Source of the DNA: Nocardioides sp. YIM 152315
GTDB lineage: Bacteria > Actinomycetota > Actinomycetes > Propionibacteriales > Nocardioidaceae
Direction: 5' to 3'
Length of the DNA: 64,000 nucleotides
NCBI RefSeq assembly: GCF_029210375.1
Contig: NZ_JARGER010000040.1
Location: forward strand, 59,007-123,006
Below the pieces are notes generated by a model. That model was not told where the DNA came from. It made no database searches and saw only the letters and a program-made list of their open reading frames with translations. The translations under genes were made by a program, and so were the position numbers. Shown piece by piece: positions 6,970 to 16,282 of this stretch (the first letter of the stretch is position 1; each line of letters begins with the position of its first letter).

Positions 6970-9171
6970 GTGGAGATCTGGCCGGGGCAGGCATACCCGT
7001 TGGGCGCGACCTTCGACGGCAGCGGCACGAACTTCGCGCTGTTCAGCGAGGTCGCCGATCGCGTCGAGCTCTGCCTCGTCGACCCCGACGGCACGGAGAC
7101 CAGGCTCGAGCTGACCGAGGTCGACGCGTTCGTCTGGCACTGCTACCTGCCGGCCGTCCAGCCCGGCCAGCGCTACGGCTACCGCGTGCACGGACCCTGG
7201 GACCCCGCCGCGGGCCTGCGCTGCAACCCCCACAAGCTGTTGCTCGACCCCTACGCCAAGGCGACGGCCCGCGAGATCGACTGGGACCAGGCGCTCTTCT
7301 CCTACGACTTCGGCGACCCAGAGGACAGCGACTCCCGCAACGACGACGACTCCGCACCGCACATGACGTACGGCGTGGTCATCAACCCGTTCTTCGATTG
7401 GGAGGGCGACCGCCGACTCGACTACCCGTACAACGAGACCGTCATCTACGAGGCGCACGTCAAGGGCCTGACCCAGCTGCACCCCGACGTGCCCGAGGAG
7501 CTGCGGGGCACGTACGCCGGCGTCGCGCACCCGGTGATCACCGAGCACCTCGCCAAGCTCGGGGTGACGGCGATCGAGCTCATGCCCGTGCACCAGTTCA
7601 TCCAGGACAGCACGCTTCTCGACAAGGGCCTGCGCAACTACTGGGGCTACAACACGCTCGGGTTCTTCGCGCCGCACGCCGACTACTCGTCGATGGCCGG
7701 CGACGAGGACCGGCTGGGCCAGCAGGTCCAGGAGTTCAAGGCGATGGTCAAGGAGCTGCACGTCGCCGGCATCGAGGTCATCCTCGACGTCGTCTACAAC
7801 CACACCGCGGAGGGCAACCACCTCGGGCCGACGCTGAGCTTCCGGGGCATCGACAACGCGGCGTACTACCGGCTCGTCGACGACGACAAGCGCTACTACA
7901 TGGACTACACGGGCACCGGCAACAGCCTCAACGTCCGCCACCCGCACTCGCTGCAGCTGCTCATGGACTCGTTGCGCTACTGGGTCACCGAGATGCACGT
8001 CGACGGCTTCCGCTTCGACCTCGCCTCGACCCTGGCCCGCGAGTTCTACGACGTCGACCGGCTCTCGACGTTCTTCGAGCTCGTGCAGCAGGACCCGGTC
8101 GTGAGCCAGGTCAAGCTGATCGCGGAGCCATGGGACATCGGCCCCGGCGGCTACCAGGTCGGCGGCTTCCCACCGCAGTGGACGGAGTGGAACGGCAAGT
8201 ACCGCGACACGGTCCGCGACTTCTGGCGCGGCGAGCCGTCACTCGGCGAGCTGGCCTCCCGCATCGCCGGCTCCTCGGACCTCTACGAGCACTCCGGTCG
8301 GCGGCCGGTCGCCTCGATCAACTTCGTCACCGCGCACGACGGCTTCACGATGCGCGACCTGGCGTCCTACGACGAGAAGCACAACGACGCCAACGGCGAG
8401 GACAACAACGACGGCGAGAGTCACAACCGATCCTGGAACCACGGCGTCGAGGGCCCCACCGACGACCCGGAGATCCTGGCCGCGCGGGCGCGCACCCAGC
8501 GCAACCTCATCGCCACCCTGTTGCTCAGCCAGGGCGTCCCGATGATCCTCCACGGCGACGAGCTCGGCCGCACCCAGCAGGGCAACAACAACACCTACGC
8601 CCAGGACAACGAGCTCTCGTGGGTGCACTGGGACGACGCCGACCTGCCCCTCGTCGAGTTCACCGCGGCCGTGTCGCGGCTGCGGCGCGAGCACCCGACG
8701 TTCCGCCGCAAGCGGTTCTTCGCCGGCACCGCGGTGCGGGTGCCCGCCGGCGGCGACGGGGACCGGCTCAACGACATCGTGTGGCTGCACCTCGACGGCC
8801 GGCCGATGGAGGACGACGACTGGACGGCGTCGGACTCCGGTGCGGGGGCGCAGGCGCTCGGGATGTACCTCAACGGCCACGGCATCGCCGGCGTCGGCGA
8901 CCGCGGCCAGCAGGTCGTCGACGACCACTTCCTGCTCTACCTGAACGCCGACGGCGAGACGACGGTGACCCTCCCCTCCGACGAGTACGCCGACGCGTGG
9001 GACGTCGTCATCGACACCGGAGGCTCTGCCGACGAGGACGGCACGTTCGCGGCCGGCGAGACGTTCACGATCCCCACGCGCAGCATGGTCGTGCTCCGCG
9101 AGCACCAGGAGCCCGAGGCCGAGCCCGACCTGTCGGTGGCCGCGTCGGTCGCGCAGGCGCAGGGTCGATGA
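6970..9171 (+). CDS. glgX: Glycogen debranching enzyme GlgX
   Basis: A 733-residue GH13 enzyme that hydrolyses alpha-1,6 branches of glycogen limit dextrins. An N-terminal carbohydrate-binding/Ig-like domain (WPGQAYPLGATFDGSGTNFA) precedes the barrel. Catalytic residues are visible: nucleophile D350 in DGFRFDLAS, acid/base E386 in LIAEPWDIG, and D457 in TAHDGFTMRDL. The EDNNDGESHNRSWNHG segment is typical of GlgX/TreX. It starts with GTG, and its stop overlaps the treY ATG (ATGA), so it heads a glgX-treY-treZ operon feeding linear maltodextrin to TreY. Confidence 0.95.
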   Translation: MEIWPGQAYPLGATFDGSGTNFALFSEVADRVELCLVDPDGTETRLELTEVDAFVWHCYLPAVQPGQRYGYRVHGPWDPAAGLRCNPHKLLLDPYAKATAREIDWDQALFSYDFGDPEDSDSRNDDDSAPHMTYGVVINPFFDWEGDRRLDYPYNETVIYEAHVKGLTQLHPDVPEELRGTYAGVAHPVITEHLAKLGVTAIELMPVHQFIQDSTLLDKGLRNYWGYNTLGFFAPHADYSSMAGDEDRLGQQVQEFKAMVKELHVAGIEVILDVVYNHTAEGNHLGPTLSFRGIDNAAYYRLVDDDKRYYMDYTGTGNSLNVRHPHSLQLLMDSLRYWVTEMHVDGFRFDLASTLAREFYDVDRLSTFFELVQQDPVVSQVKLIAEPWDIGPGGYQVGGFPPQWTEWNGKYRDTVRDFWRGEPSLGELASRIAGSSDLYEHSGRRPVASINFVTAHDGFTMRDLASYDEKHNDANGEDNNDGESHNRSWNHGVEGPTDDPEILAARARTQRNLIATLLLSQGVPMILHGDELGRTQQGNNNTYAQDNELSWVHWDDADLPLVEFTAAVSRLRREHPTFRRKRFFAGTAVRVPAGGDGDRLNDIVWLHLDGRPMEDDDWTASDSGAGAQALGMYLNGHGIAGVGDRGQQVVDDHFLLYLNADGETTVTLPSDEYADAWDVVIDTGGSADEDGTFAAGETFTIPTRSMVVLREHQEPEAEPDLSVAASVAQAQGR

Positions 9172-11441
9172 GTCCGCAGCGAACGCCGTCCTCGACGTAC
9201 CGTCTGCAGGTCACGCCCGACTTCGACCTCTTCGAGGCCGCGCGCCGGCTGCCGTACCTCCACGACCTCGGCGTCGACTGGGTCTACCTCTCGCCGCTGC
9301 TGGCCTCCGAGCCCGGCAGCCAGCACGGGTACGACGTGGTCGCGTTCGACCACGTCGACCCCGAGCGCGGCGGCGCCGAGGGGCTCGCCGCGCTGTCGGC
9401 CGAGGCGCGGCGGCTGGGCATGGGGGTGCTCGTCGACATCGTGCCCAACCACGTCGGCGTGGCGACGCCGGCCGAGGACCCCTGGTGGTGGGACGTGCTG
9501 CGGCTGGGTCGGGAGTCCGAGCACGCCACGGCGTTCGACGTCGACTGGGCCGCCGGCGACGGCCAGATCCTGATCCCGGTCGTCGGTGACGACGACGAGG
9601 ACTCGATCGTCGTCCGCGGCGGCGAGATCCGCTACCACGACCAGCGCTTTCCACTCGCCCCCGGCACGTCCACCCACGACGAGCAGCACTACCGCCTCGT
9701 CAACTGGCGCGAGGCCGACGACAGCCTCAACTACCGGCGGTTCTTCGCGGTCAACACGCTCGCCGCCGTGCGGGTCGAGGATCCCGAGGTGTTCGCCGAG
9801 ACCCACGTGGAGATCCGGCGCTGGTTCGAGGAGGGGCTCGTCGACGGGCTGCGGGTCGACCATCCCGACGGCCTGCGCGACCCGCGGCGCTACCTCGAGG
9901 ACCTGGCCGCGCTGACCGACCACGCCTACGTGCTCGTCGAGAAGATCCTGGAGAGCGGCGAGAAGCTCCCGTCCGACTGGGCGACCCGGGGCACGACCGG
10001 GTACGACGCGCTCGCGCTCGTCGACCGGGTGCTGACCGATCCCGCCGGCCAGGAGCCGCTCGACGCCCTCGAATCCCGGCTCCGGGGCGGGCCCGTCGAC
10101 TGGCCCCGCATGGTCCACGACAACAAGCGGGCGGTGGCCGACGGCATCCTGCACTCCGAGGTCCGGCGGATCACCCGCGAGGTGCTGCACCTGACCGACG
10201 ACGTGGCCGAGGAGTCCGTCGAGGACGCCGTGGCGGAGCTGCTGGCCTGCTTCCCGGTCTACCGCTCCTACCTGCCCGAGGGCCGCGAGCACCTCGACGA
10301 GGCCTTCGCACGGGCCCGCGGGACGCGGCCGGACCTCGCCGCGACGTACGACGTGCTCGAGCCGTTGCTGGCCGACCCGTGGACGCGGCCGGCCCGCCGC
10401 TTCCAGCAGACCAGCGGCATGGTGATGGCCAAGGGCGTCGAGGACTGCTCGTTCTACCGCTGGTCGCGGCTCACCTCGCTCAACGAGGTCGGCGGCGACC
10501 CGTCGGTGTTCGCGGTCGACGTCGACGACTTCCACCACGCGATGACCGTGCGGCAGCGCGACTGGCCGCAGGCGATGACGACGCTGTCGACCCACGACAC
10601 GAAGCGCGGCGAGGACGTGCGCGCCCGCATCACCGTGCTCGCCGAGCTGCCGGACGTCTGGGCGGCCGCGCTCGACGAGCTGCTGCGCCTCGCGCCGGTG
10701 CCCGACCCGGGCTTCGGGTCGCTGCTCTGGCAGGCGGTGCTGGGTGCGTGGACCCCCGAGCACCTGCCGGACCTCCCCGACCGCCTGCACGGGTACGCCG
10801 AGAAGGCGATGCGCGAGGCCGGCGACCGCACCACCTGGACCGAGCCCGACGAGGCCTACGAGGCGGCCGTGCACGCCGCCGTCGACGCGGCCTTCGCGTC
10901 GCCGGACGTCCAGCGGGTGCTGACCGACCTCTGCACCCACGTCGACGAGCCCGGCCGGTCCAACTCGCTGGCCGCCAAGCTGGTCGCGCTGACGATGCCC
11001 GGCGTGCCCGACGTCTACCAGGGCAGCGAGCTCTGGGAGACCTCGCTCGTCGACCCCGACAACCGCCGGCCCGTCGACTTCGACCACCGGGCGGCCGTGC
11101 TCGCCGGCGCCGAGTCCGACGACGCCGTCACCAAGCTGCACGTCACCTGCTCGGCCCTCACCCTGCGTCGCGAGCGACCCGAGCTGTTCACGTCGTACGC
11201 CCCGGTGCTGGCGCGCGGGTCAGCGGCCGACCACGTGCTCGCGTTCGACCGCGGCGGCGCGGTCGCCATCGCGACCCGGCTGCCCGTCGGACTCGGTCTG
11301 CGAGGCGGCTGGGGCGACACGGCGCTCGACCTGCCCGCCGGTCGGTGGCACGACGTGCTGACCGGGACGCCCACCACCGGACGGGTGGCCGACCTGCTGG
11401 CCGTGCACCCGGTGGCCCTGCTGGTCCGGGAGGACGCATGA
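9168..11441 (+). CDS. treY: Maltooligosyl trehalose synthase TreY
   Basis: A 757-residue GH13 intramolecular transglucosidase that converts the reducing end of a maltodextrin into a trehalose unit. The start STYRLQVTPDFDLFEAARRLPYL is the TreY signature. Likely catalytic residues are D231 (RVDHPDG), E258 (LVEKILE, with the conserved EKIL motif) and D477 (STHDTKRGED). It begins at the ATG overlapping the glgX stop; longer same-frame sequence upstream is the shadow of glgX. Its stop overlaps the treZ start in the same way. Confidence 0.95.
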   Translation: MSPQRTPSSTYRLQVTPDFDLFEAARRLPYLHDLGVDWVYLSPLLASEPGSQHGYDVVAFDHVDPERGGAEGLAALSAEARRLGMGVLVDIVPNHVGVATPAEDPWWWDVLRLGRESEHATAFDVDWAAGDGQILIPVVGDDDEDSIVVRGGEIRYHDQRFPLAPGTSTHDEQHYRLVNWREADDSLNYRRFFAVNTLAAVRVEDPEVFAETHVEIRRWFEEGLVDGLRVDHPDGLRDPRRYLEDLAALTDHAYVLVEKILESGEKLPSDWATRGTTGYDALALVDRVLTDPAGQEPLDALESRLRGGPVDWPRMVHDNKRAVADGILHSEVRRITREVLHLTDDVAEESVEDAVAELLACFPVYRSYLPEGREHLDEAFARARGTRPDLAATYDVLEPLLADPWTRPARRFQQTSGMVMAKGVEDCSFYRWSRLTSLNEVGGDPSVFAVDVDDFHHAMTVRQRDWPQAMTTLSTHDTKRGEDVRARITVLAELPDVWAAALDELLRLAPVPDPGFGSLLWQAVLGAWTPEHLPDLPDRLHGYAEKAMREAGDRTTWTEPDEAYEAAVHAAVDAAFASPDVQRVLTDLCTHVDEPGRSNSLAAKLVALTMPGVPDVYQGSELWETSLVDPDNRRPVDFDHRAAVLAGAESDDAVTKLHVTCSALTLRRERPELFTSYAPVLARGSAADHVLAFDRGGAVAIATRLPVGLGLRGGWGDTALDLPAGRWHDVLTGTPTTGRVADLLAVHPVALLVREDA

Positions 11442-13201
11442 CGCAGCGCCGACCCTTCGACGTCTGGGCGCCCTGTGCACAACGGCTCCGGTTGTCGGTG
11501 GGCGATGCCACGGTGGAGATGACCCGGGGAGCCGACGACTGGTGGACGCCGGCACAGCCCCTTCCCGACCGGGCCGGAGAGGAGACCGACTACGGCTACC
11601 TGATCGACGACTCGGACACGCCGCGGCCCGACCCGCGCTCGCGGCGTCAGCCGGCGGGCGTCCACCAGCGCTCGCGAATCCACGACCCGAGCGCCTTCGC
11701 GTGGACCGACCAAGCCTGGACCGGCCGCCAGCTCGCCGGCTCGGTGGTCTACGAACTGCACGTCGGGACCTTCACCCCCGAGGGCACCTTCGACGCCGCA
11801 CTCGGCAGGCTCGACCACCTGCGCGAGATCGGCGTCGACCTCGTGGAGGTGATGCCGGTCAACGCGTTCAACGGCACCCACAACTGGGGGTACGACGGGG
11901 TCGGCTGGTTCGCCGTGCACGAGGGGTACGGCGGGCCGGACGGCTACCAGCGGTTCGTCGACGGCTGTCACGCGGCCGGGCTCGGCGTCGTCCAGGACGT
12001 CGTCTACAACCACCTCGGACCGTCGGGCAACTACCTGCCGCTGTTCGCGCCGTACCTCAAGGCGGGCGCCAACACCTGGGGCGACCTGGTCAACCTCGAC
12101 GACGACGGCTCCGCCGAGGTGCGCCGCTACATCCTCGACAACGTGCGGATGTGGTTCGAGGACTACCACGTCGACGGGCTGCGGCTCGACGCCGTGCACG
12201 CGCTCAGCGACTCCTCGCCGGTGCACCTGCTCGAGGAGATGGCGATCGAGGTAGCGGCGCTGTCGGCGCACCAGCGCCGGCCGCTCACGCTGATCGCGGA
12301 GTCCGACCTCAACGATCCCCGGCTGATCCGGCCGCGCGAAGCCGGCGGGTACGGGCTCGACGCCCAGTGGAGCGACGACTTCCACCACGCCGTGCATGTC
12401 GCCCTGACCCGGGAGACCGACGGCTACTACGCGGACTTCGAGCCGCTGTCGGCGCTGGCGAAGGTCTGTGAGCGCGGGTTCTTCCACGACGGCACGTTCT
12501 CGTCGTTCCGCGGCCGCGCCCACGGTCACGCCGTCGACACCACGACGACACCGACCTGGCGGCTGGTCGTGTGCAGCCAGAACCACGACCAGGTCGGCAA
12601 CCGCGCCCGGGGCGACCGGGTCACCGAGGCGCTCGACGACGACCAGCTCGGCTGCGCGGCGATGCTCACGCTGCTGGGACCGTTCACGCCGATGCTCTTC
12701 ATGGGCGAGGAGTGGGCGGCGTCGACGCCGTTCCAGTTCTTCACCTCGCACCCCGAGCCGGAGTTGGGCCGAGCGACCGCGGAGGGCCGGATCACCGAGT
12801 TCGAGCGGATGGGCTGGGACCCGGCGACGGTCCCCGATCCGCAGGACCCGGCGACCTTCGAGGGGTCGAAGCTGGACTGGGGCGAGGCGCGCTCCGGTCG
12901 GCACGCCCGGCTGCTCGAGCTCTACCGCGGCCTGGGGCGACTGCGTCGGGAGCGTCCGGAGCTCACTGACCCGTCGTTCGGCTCCGTCAGCTGCACCGCC
13001 GAGGCCGGGGCCCGGCTCTTCACGATGCGGCGCGGCGACCTGCTGGTCGCGCTCAACCTCGGCGACCGCGCCGCCGAGGTCGAGGCGCACGGCCAGCTCC
13101 TGATCGAGACCGGCGGTGGCGCAACGGCGGCGGGCGGGAGGCTGCGCCTCCCGCCCCACGTCGGCGCGGTCGTCGGGCCGGCGCTCAGCCGAGGTCGTTG
13201 A
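11438..13201 (+). CDS. treZ: Malto-oligosyltrehalose trehalohydrolase TreZ
   Basis: A 587-residue GH13 enzyme releasing free trehalose from maltooligosyl trehalose made by TreY. The N-terminal beta-domain (FDVWAPCAQRLRLSV) precedes the barrel (YELHVGTFTPEGTFD). Catalytic residues are D251 (LRLDAVHAL), E288 (IAESDLNDPRL) and D384 (NHDQVGNRARG), at positions matching characterised TreZ enzymes. It is coupled to treY by ATGA. Its last 17 bp overlap the convergent lipoprotein gene. Confidence 0.95.
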   Translation: MTQRRPFDVWAPCAQRLRLSVGDATVEMTRGADDWWTPAQPLPDRAGEETDYGYLIDDSDTPRPDPRSRRQPAGVHQRSRIHDPSAFAWTDQAWTGRQLAGSVVYELHVGTFTPEGTFDAALGRLDHLREIGVDLVEVMPVNAFNGTHNWGYDGVGWFAVHEGYGGPDGYQRFVDGCHAAGLGVVQDVVYNHLGPSGNYLPLFAPYLKAGANTWGDLVNLDDDGSAEVRRYILDNVRMWFEDYHVDGLRLDAVHALSDSSPVHLLEEMAIEVAALSAHQRRPLTLIAESDLNDPRLIRPREAGGYGLDAQWSDDFHHAVHVALTRETDGYYADFEPLSALAKVCERGFFHDGTFSSFRGRAHGHAVDTTTTPTWRLVVCSQNHDQVGNRARGDRVTEALDDDQLGCAAMLTLLGPFTPMLFMGEEWAASTPFQFFTSHPEPELGRATAEGRITEFERMGWDPATVPDPQDPATFEGSKLDWGEARSGRHARLLELYRGLGRLRRERPELTDPSFGSVSCTAEAGARLFTMRRGDLLVALNLGDRAAEVEAHGQLLIETGGGATAAGGRLRLPPHVGAVVGPALSRGR

Positions 13202-13901
13202 GGTCGATGACCTCGTCCCCGGCGGGCGCCTCGACGCTGAACTCCTCGTCGAACTCGCTGAACGCGACCGACCCGGGCTCGTCCCCCTCGGTCTTCTCGA
13301 CCTTGACCAGGTAGTGCGGCTCGTCGACGACGACGTAGCCGGTCGACGAGCCGTCCTCGTCCTTGCTCTCGACGGCGAGCACCCGCTCGCCGTCGATCTC
13401 GTCGTCGCCCGCCTTGGTGTAGTCGGTGTCGTCGTCGCTGATCAGCTCGTCGAGCAGGTCGTCGAGGTCGCACAGCTCGGCGAAGCCGTCCTCACCGGCC
13501 GGCACGACGACCCACTTGTCGCCGACGACGGTGATGACCTGGTCGGCGCTGTCGCCGGCGAAGGCCTTCCAGAAGGTCTCGTCGGGCTTCATCCAGACCG
13601 AGCCGCCGGTGCCGAGGAGCTCGGTCGTGCCGCCCCCGAAGCCGATCGTGCCGGTGCAGTCGGCGTCGGTGTTGAGCTGCATGTCGAGCTCGATCTCCTG
13701 GCCGTCGGTGGTGACCGACCCGGCCACCCGGACCGCCTTCAGGCCGTCCATGTCCTTCTTGGCCTGCTCGACGATCTTGTCCGCCGACTGGCCCTCGAAG
13801 TCGCCGCCACCACCGTCGCCGTCGTCGCCGCCACCACAACCTGTCAGGACGGCCGCCCCGAGTCCGAGCGCCGCCAGCCCCATGCCCACCTTCGTCGTCA
13901 T
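13185..13901 (-). CDS. Putative lipoprotein, LppX/LprG-like
   Basis: A 238-residue secreted protein. The signal peptide ends in the lipobox LTGC (about residues 19-22), followed by a Gly/Asp-rich linker. The mature part (SADKIVEQAKKDMDGLKAVRVAGS onward) resembles actinobacterial LppX/LprAFG lipoproteins with a lipid-carrying fold. It lies downstream of, and on the same strand as, an MmpL gene, and LprG-type lipoproteins often work with lipid exporters; that link is inference. GGAAGG precedes the ATG. Confidence 0.75.
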   Translation of the reverse strand: MTTKVGMGLAALGLGAAVLTGCGGGDDGDGGGGDFEGQSADKIVEQAKKDMDGLKAVRVAGSVTTDGQEIELDMQLNTDADCTGTIGFGGGTTELLGTGGSVWMKPDETFWKAFAGDSADQVITVVGDKWVVVPAGEDGFAELCDLDDLLDELISDDDTDYTKAGDDEIDGERVLAVESKDEDGSSTGYVVVDEPHYLVKVEKTEGDEPGSVAFSEFDEEFSVEAPAGDEVIDLNDLG

Positions 13902-13965
13902 GCCCGACAGCCTTCCACCGGGCGCGCGGCGCTGGCTACCGCCGCGTCAGCGCTCCCGGCGAGGT

Positions 13966-16131
13966 TCACGTCACACCGGTCACCTCGGCGGCGTCGTCCA
14001 CCGGCGTCTCGGTCTCGCGGAAGCCGTGTCGCTCCCACCAGCGCGCCAGGGGTGCGGGCGCGTACCAGTTCCACCGACCGAGGAGCCTCATCGTCGCGGG
14101 TACCAGCACGGCGCGGACGACGGTCGCGTCGATGAGCAGCGCGACCAGCATGCCGATGCCGAGCATCTTCATGAAGACGATGCCAGAGAGGCCGAAGGCC
14201 CCGATCACGACCGCCAGCAGCAGCGCGGCGCTGGTGATGATCCGTCCGGTCTTCTGGACGCCGGTGACCACCGACAGGTCGTTGTCGTGCGTGGCGTCCC
14301 ACTGCTCGCGGATCCGCGAGAGCAGGAAGACCTCGTAGTCCATCGACAGGCCGAAGAGGATCGCGAGCATTAGGATCGGCATCGTCGCGTCGAGGTAGCC
14401 CTGCGCGACGAAGCCGAGCCGGTCGGCCAGGTGGCCGTCGGAGAAGATCCAGGTCACGACGCCGAAGGACGCGGTGATCGACACCAGGTTCATCACGACG
14501 GCCTTCACGGGCAGCACCACCGACCCGAACGCCAGGAACAGCAGTCCCAGCATCACGACGAGGACGATCAGCCCCATCCAGGGGAGGTGTGCGCCCACCG
14601 ACGAGATCAGGTCGACGGTGTCGGCGGTGAGCCCGCCGACGAGCGCCGTCCCGGACCGGGGCTCGATCTCGCGCAGCGCCGTGACGATGTCCTGCGACCG
14701 CTCGGTCTGGCTGTTGCCCTCCCAGGTCGCCCGCAGCAGCGTGGTGCCACCGGCCCGGTCGACCGGCGTCACGGAGCCGATGCCGTCGACCCGCTCGACC
14801 TCGCGCTCGTACGCCGCGACGTCCCGCTCGCTGGTGCCCTCGAGCAGCAGGCTGGCCGTCGAGGTCTCGGCCCCGAACTCGTCGTCGAGCAGCACCTGGG
14901 CCTGGTGGGCGGGAGCGTCCTCGGGCAGCACCCGGTGGTCGACGCTGCCCCAGCGGGCCCCGAGGAAGGGCGACGCGACGACCAGCAGCGCCGCGACGGT
15001 CACGACGATCACGACGACGGGACGCCGCATGACGGCGCGCGCCAGCCGCGCCCACCGACCGTGCTCGTCGGCGCCGGCGACGGCCCGGTGCCGCCGCCAC
15101 GGCAGCCGGCCGGCGTCGATGCGGCGACCGAGCAGCCGCAGCGTCGCGGGCAGGATCGTCAGCGCGGCCAGCATCGCGACGAGGACCGCGGCGATCCCGC
15201 CGTACCCCATGCTCTTGAGGAAGGCCTGCGGGAAGATGAGCAGGCTCGCGAGGGCCGCCGCCACGGTCAGGCCGGAGAACATCACGGTGCGGCCCGCGGT
15301 CGCCATGGTGCGGCGGATCGCGATCGCGGGGGCGTCGGGGTGGTCGTCGGGCAGCAGCGCGAGCTCCTCCCGGAAGCGGCTGACCACGAACAGCGCGTAG
15401 TCGATCGCGAGCCCGATACCCAGCAGCGAGATCACGTTGACCGCGAAGACCGAGACCTCGGTGACCGTCGTCAGCAGTCGTACGACGGCGAGCGCCCCGA
15501 CCATCGCGACCACGCCGACCATCGCGGGCATGGTGGCCGCGACCAGGCTGCCGAAGATCAGGAGCGCGAGCAGGATCACCAGCGGCATCGAGATCAGCTC
15601 GGCGCGCTCCAGGTCCTCGGACGTGATCTCGTTGACGTCGTCGTAGACGGCGAACGGACCGGCGAGGTCGAGATCGAGGCCCTCGGCCTCGAGCGACGGC
15701 TCGATCTCGTCGTAGTGGTCCAGGTAGTCGTCCTGACTGTCACCGGCGAGCGAGATCAGCACCTGCGCCGCGTGCCCGTCCTCGGCGACCAGGCCGGCGT
15801 CGGGCGCGGACCAGTAGGGCACCACCTGCGCGGTCGTCCCTCGGGAAAGACCCGCGACGACGTCCTCGACCGCGCCCCGGAACTCCGCGTCGTCGGCGGT
15901 CAGGTCGTCGCTGGAGTAGATCGCGACGACGTCGACCGACCTGTTGCCGAACGTCGCGCGCGCGGCGTCGAGCTCACGTGCCGACTCAGAGCCGCTGTCG
16001 TCGAAGCCGCCCTGGCTCAGCGAGTCGAAGACCCCGCTGCCGTAGGCGCCGGCACCCAGCACGAGCAGCGCCCCGGTCAGCAGGACCAGCACCGCACGGC
16101 GGGCCACGAACCCGCCCCATCGATCGATCAT
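13966..16131 (-). CDS. MMPL/RND family transporter
   Basis: A 721-residue membrane protein of the MmpL branch of RND transporters. It has one N-terminal helix, an extracytoplasmic domain (about 35-165), a block of helices including LLGIGLAIDYALFVVSRFREEL, then a second repeat ending with ILFGLSMDYEVFLLSRIREQW. These GxxxDY motifs carry the proton-relay Asp residues. The start MIDRWGGFVARR is favoured; an extension to 16422 would cross the divergent TetR gene. Substrate is probably a lipid or hydrophobic compound. A TetR regulator is divergently encoded with repeats between them. Confidence 0.9.
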   Translation of the reverse strand: MIDRWGGFVARRAVLVLLTGALLVLGAGAYGSGVFDSLSQGGFDDSGSESARELDAARATFGNRSVDVVAIYSSDDLTADDAEFRGAVEDVVAGLSRGTTAQVVPYWSAPDAGLVAEDGHAAQVLISLAGDSQDDYLDHYDEIEPSLEAEGLDLDLAGPFAVYDDVNEITSEDLERAELISMPLVILLALLIFGSLVAATMPAMVGVVAMVGALAVVRLLTTVTEVSVFAVNVISLLGIGLAIDYALFVVSRFREELALLPDDHPDAPAIAIRRTMATAGRTVMFSGLTVAAALASLLIFPQAFLKSMGYGGIAAVLVAMLAALTILPATLRLLGRRIDAGRLPWRRHRAVAGADEHGRWARLARAVMRRPVVVIVVTVAALLVVASPFLGARWGSVDHRVLPEDAPAHQAQVLLDDEFGAETSTASLLLEGTSERDVAAYEREVERVDGIGSVTPVDRAGGTTLLRATWEGNSQTERSQDIVTALREIEPRSGTALVGGLTADTVDLISSVGAHLPWMGLIVLVVMLGLLFLAFGSVVLPVKAVVMNLVSITASFGVVTWIFSDGHLADRLGFVAQGYLDATMPILMLAILFGLSMDYEVFLLSRIREQWDATHDNDLSVVTGVQKTGRIITSAALLLAVVIGAFGLSGIVFMKMLGIGMLVALLIDATVVRAVLVPATMRLLGRWNWYAPAPLARWWERHGFRETETPVDDAAEVTGVT

Positions 16132-16186
16132 CGCCGCTACCTCGCCTCCGTCACGACTCGCGCAGTGAACACCAGTCAGGAAAGTG

Positions 16187-16214
16187 AACGGTGTAAACCG
16201 TAAACGGTGTAAAC
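16187..16214. promoter_or_regulatory. Candidate TetR operator: two direct copies of AACGGTGTAAAC
   Basis: AACGGTGTAAAC occurs at 16187-16198 and 16203-16214, a 16-bp period; GTAAAC appears a third time between them. The AT-rich repeat stands out in the GC-rich 151-bp region between the MMPL and TetR genes, about 56 nt from one start and 69 nt from the other. ACGGT-GTAA-ACCGT inside it is a short inverted repeat. Confidence 0.6.
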
Positions 16215-16282
16215 TCCTCGCGTCAACGGTCCGATGCGAGGATCTGCGCGTCGGGGTCCGGCCGGACCGGAAGGGAGAGCAC

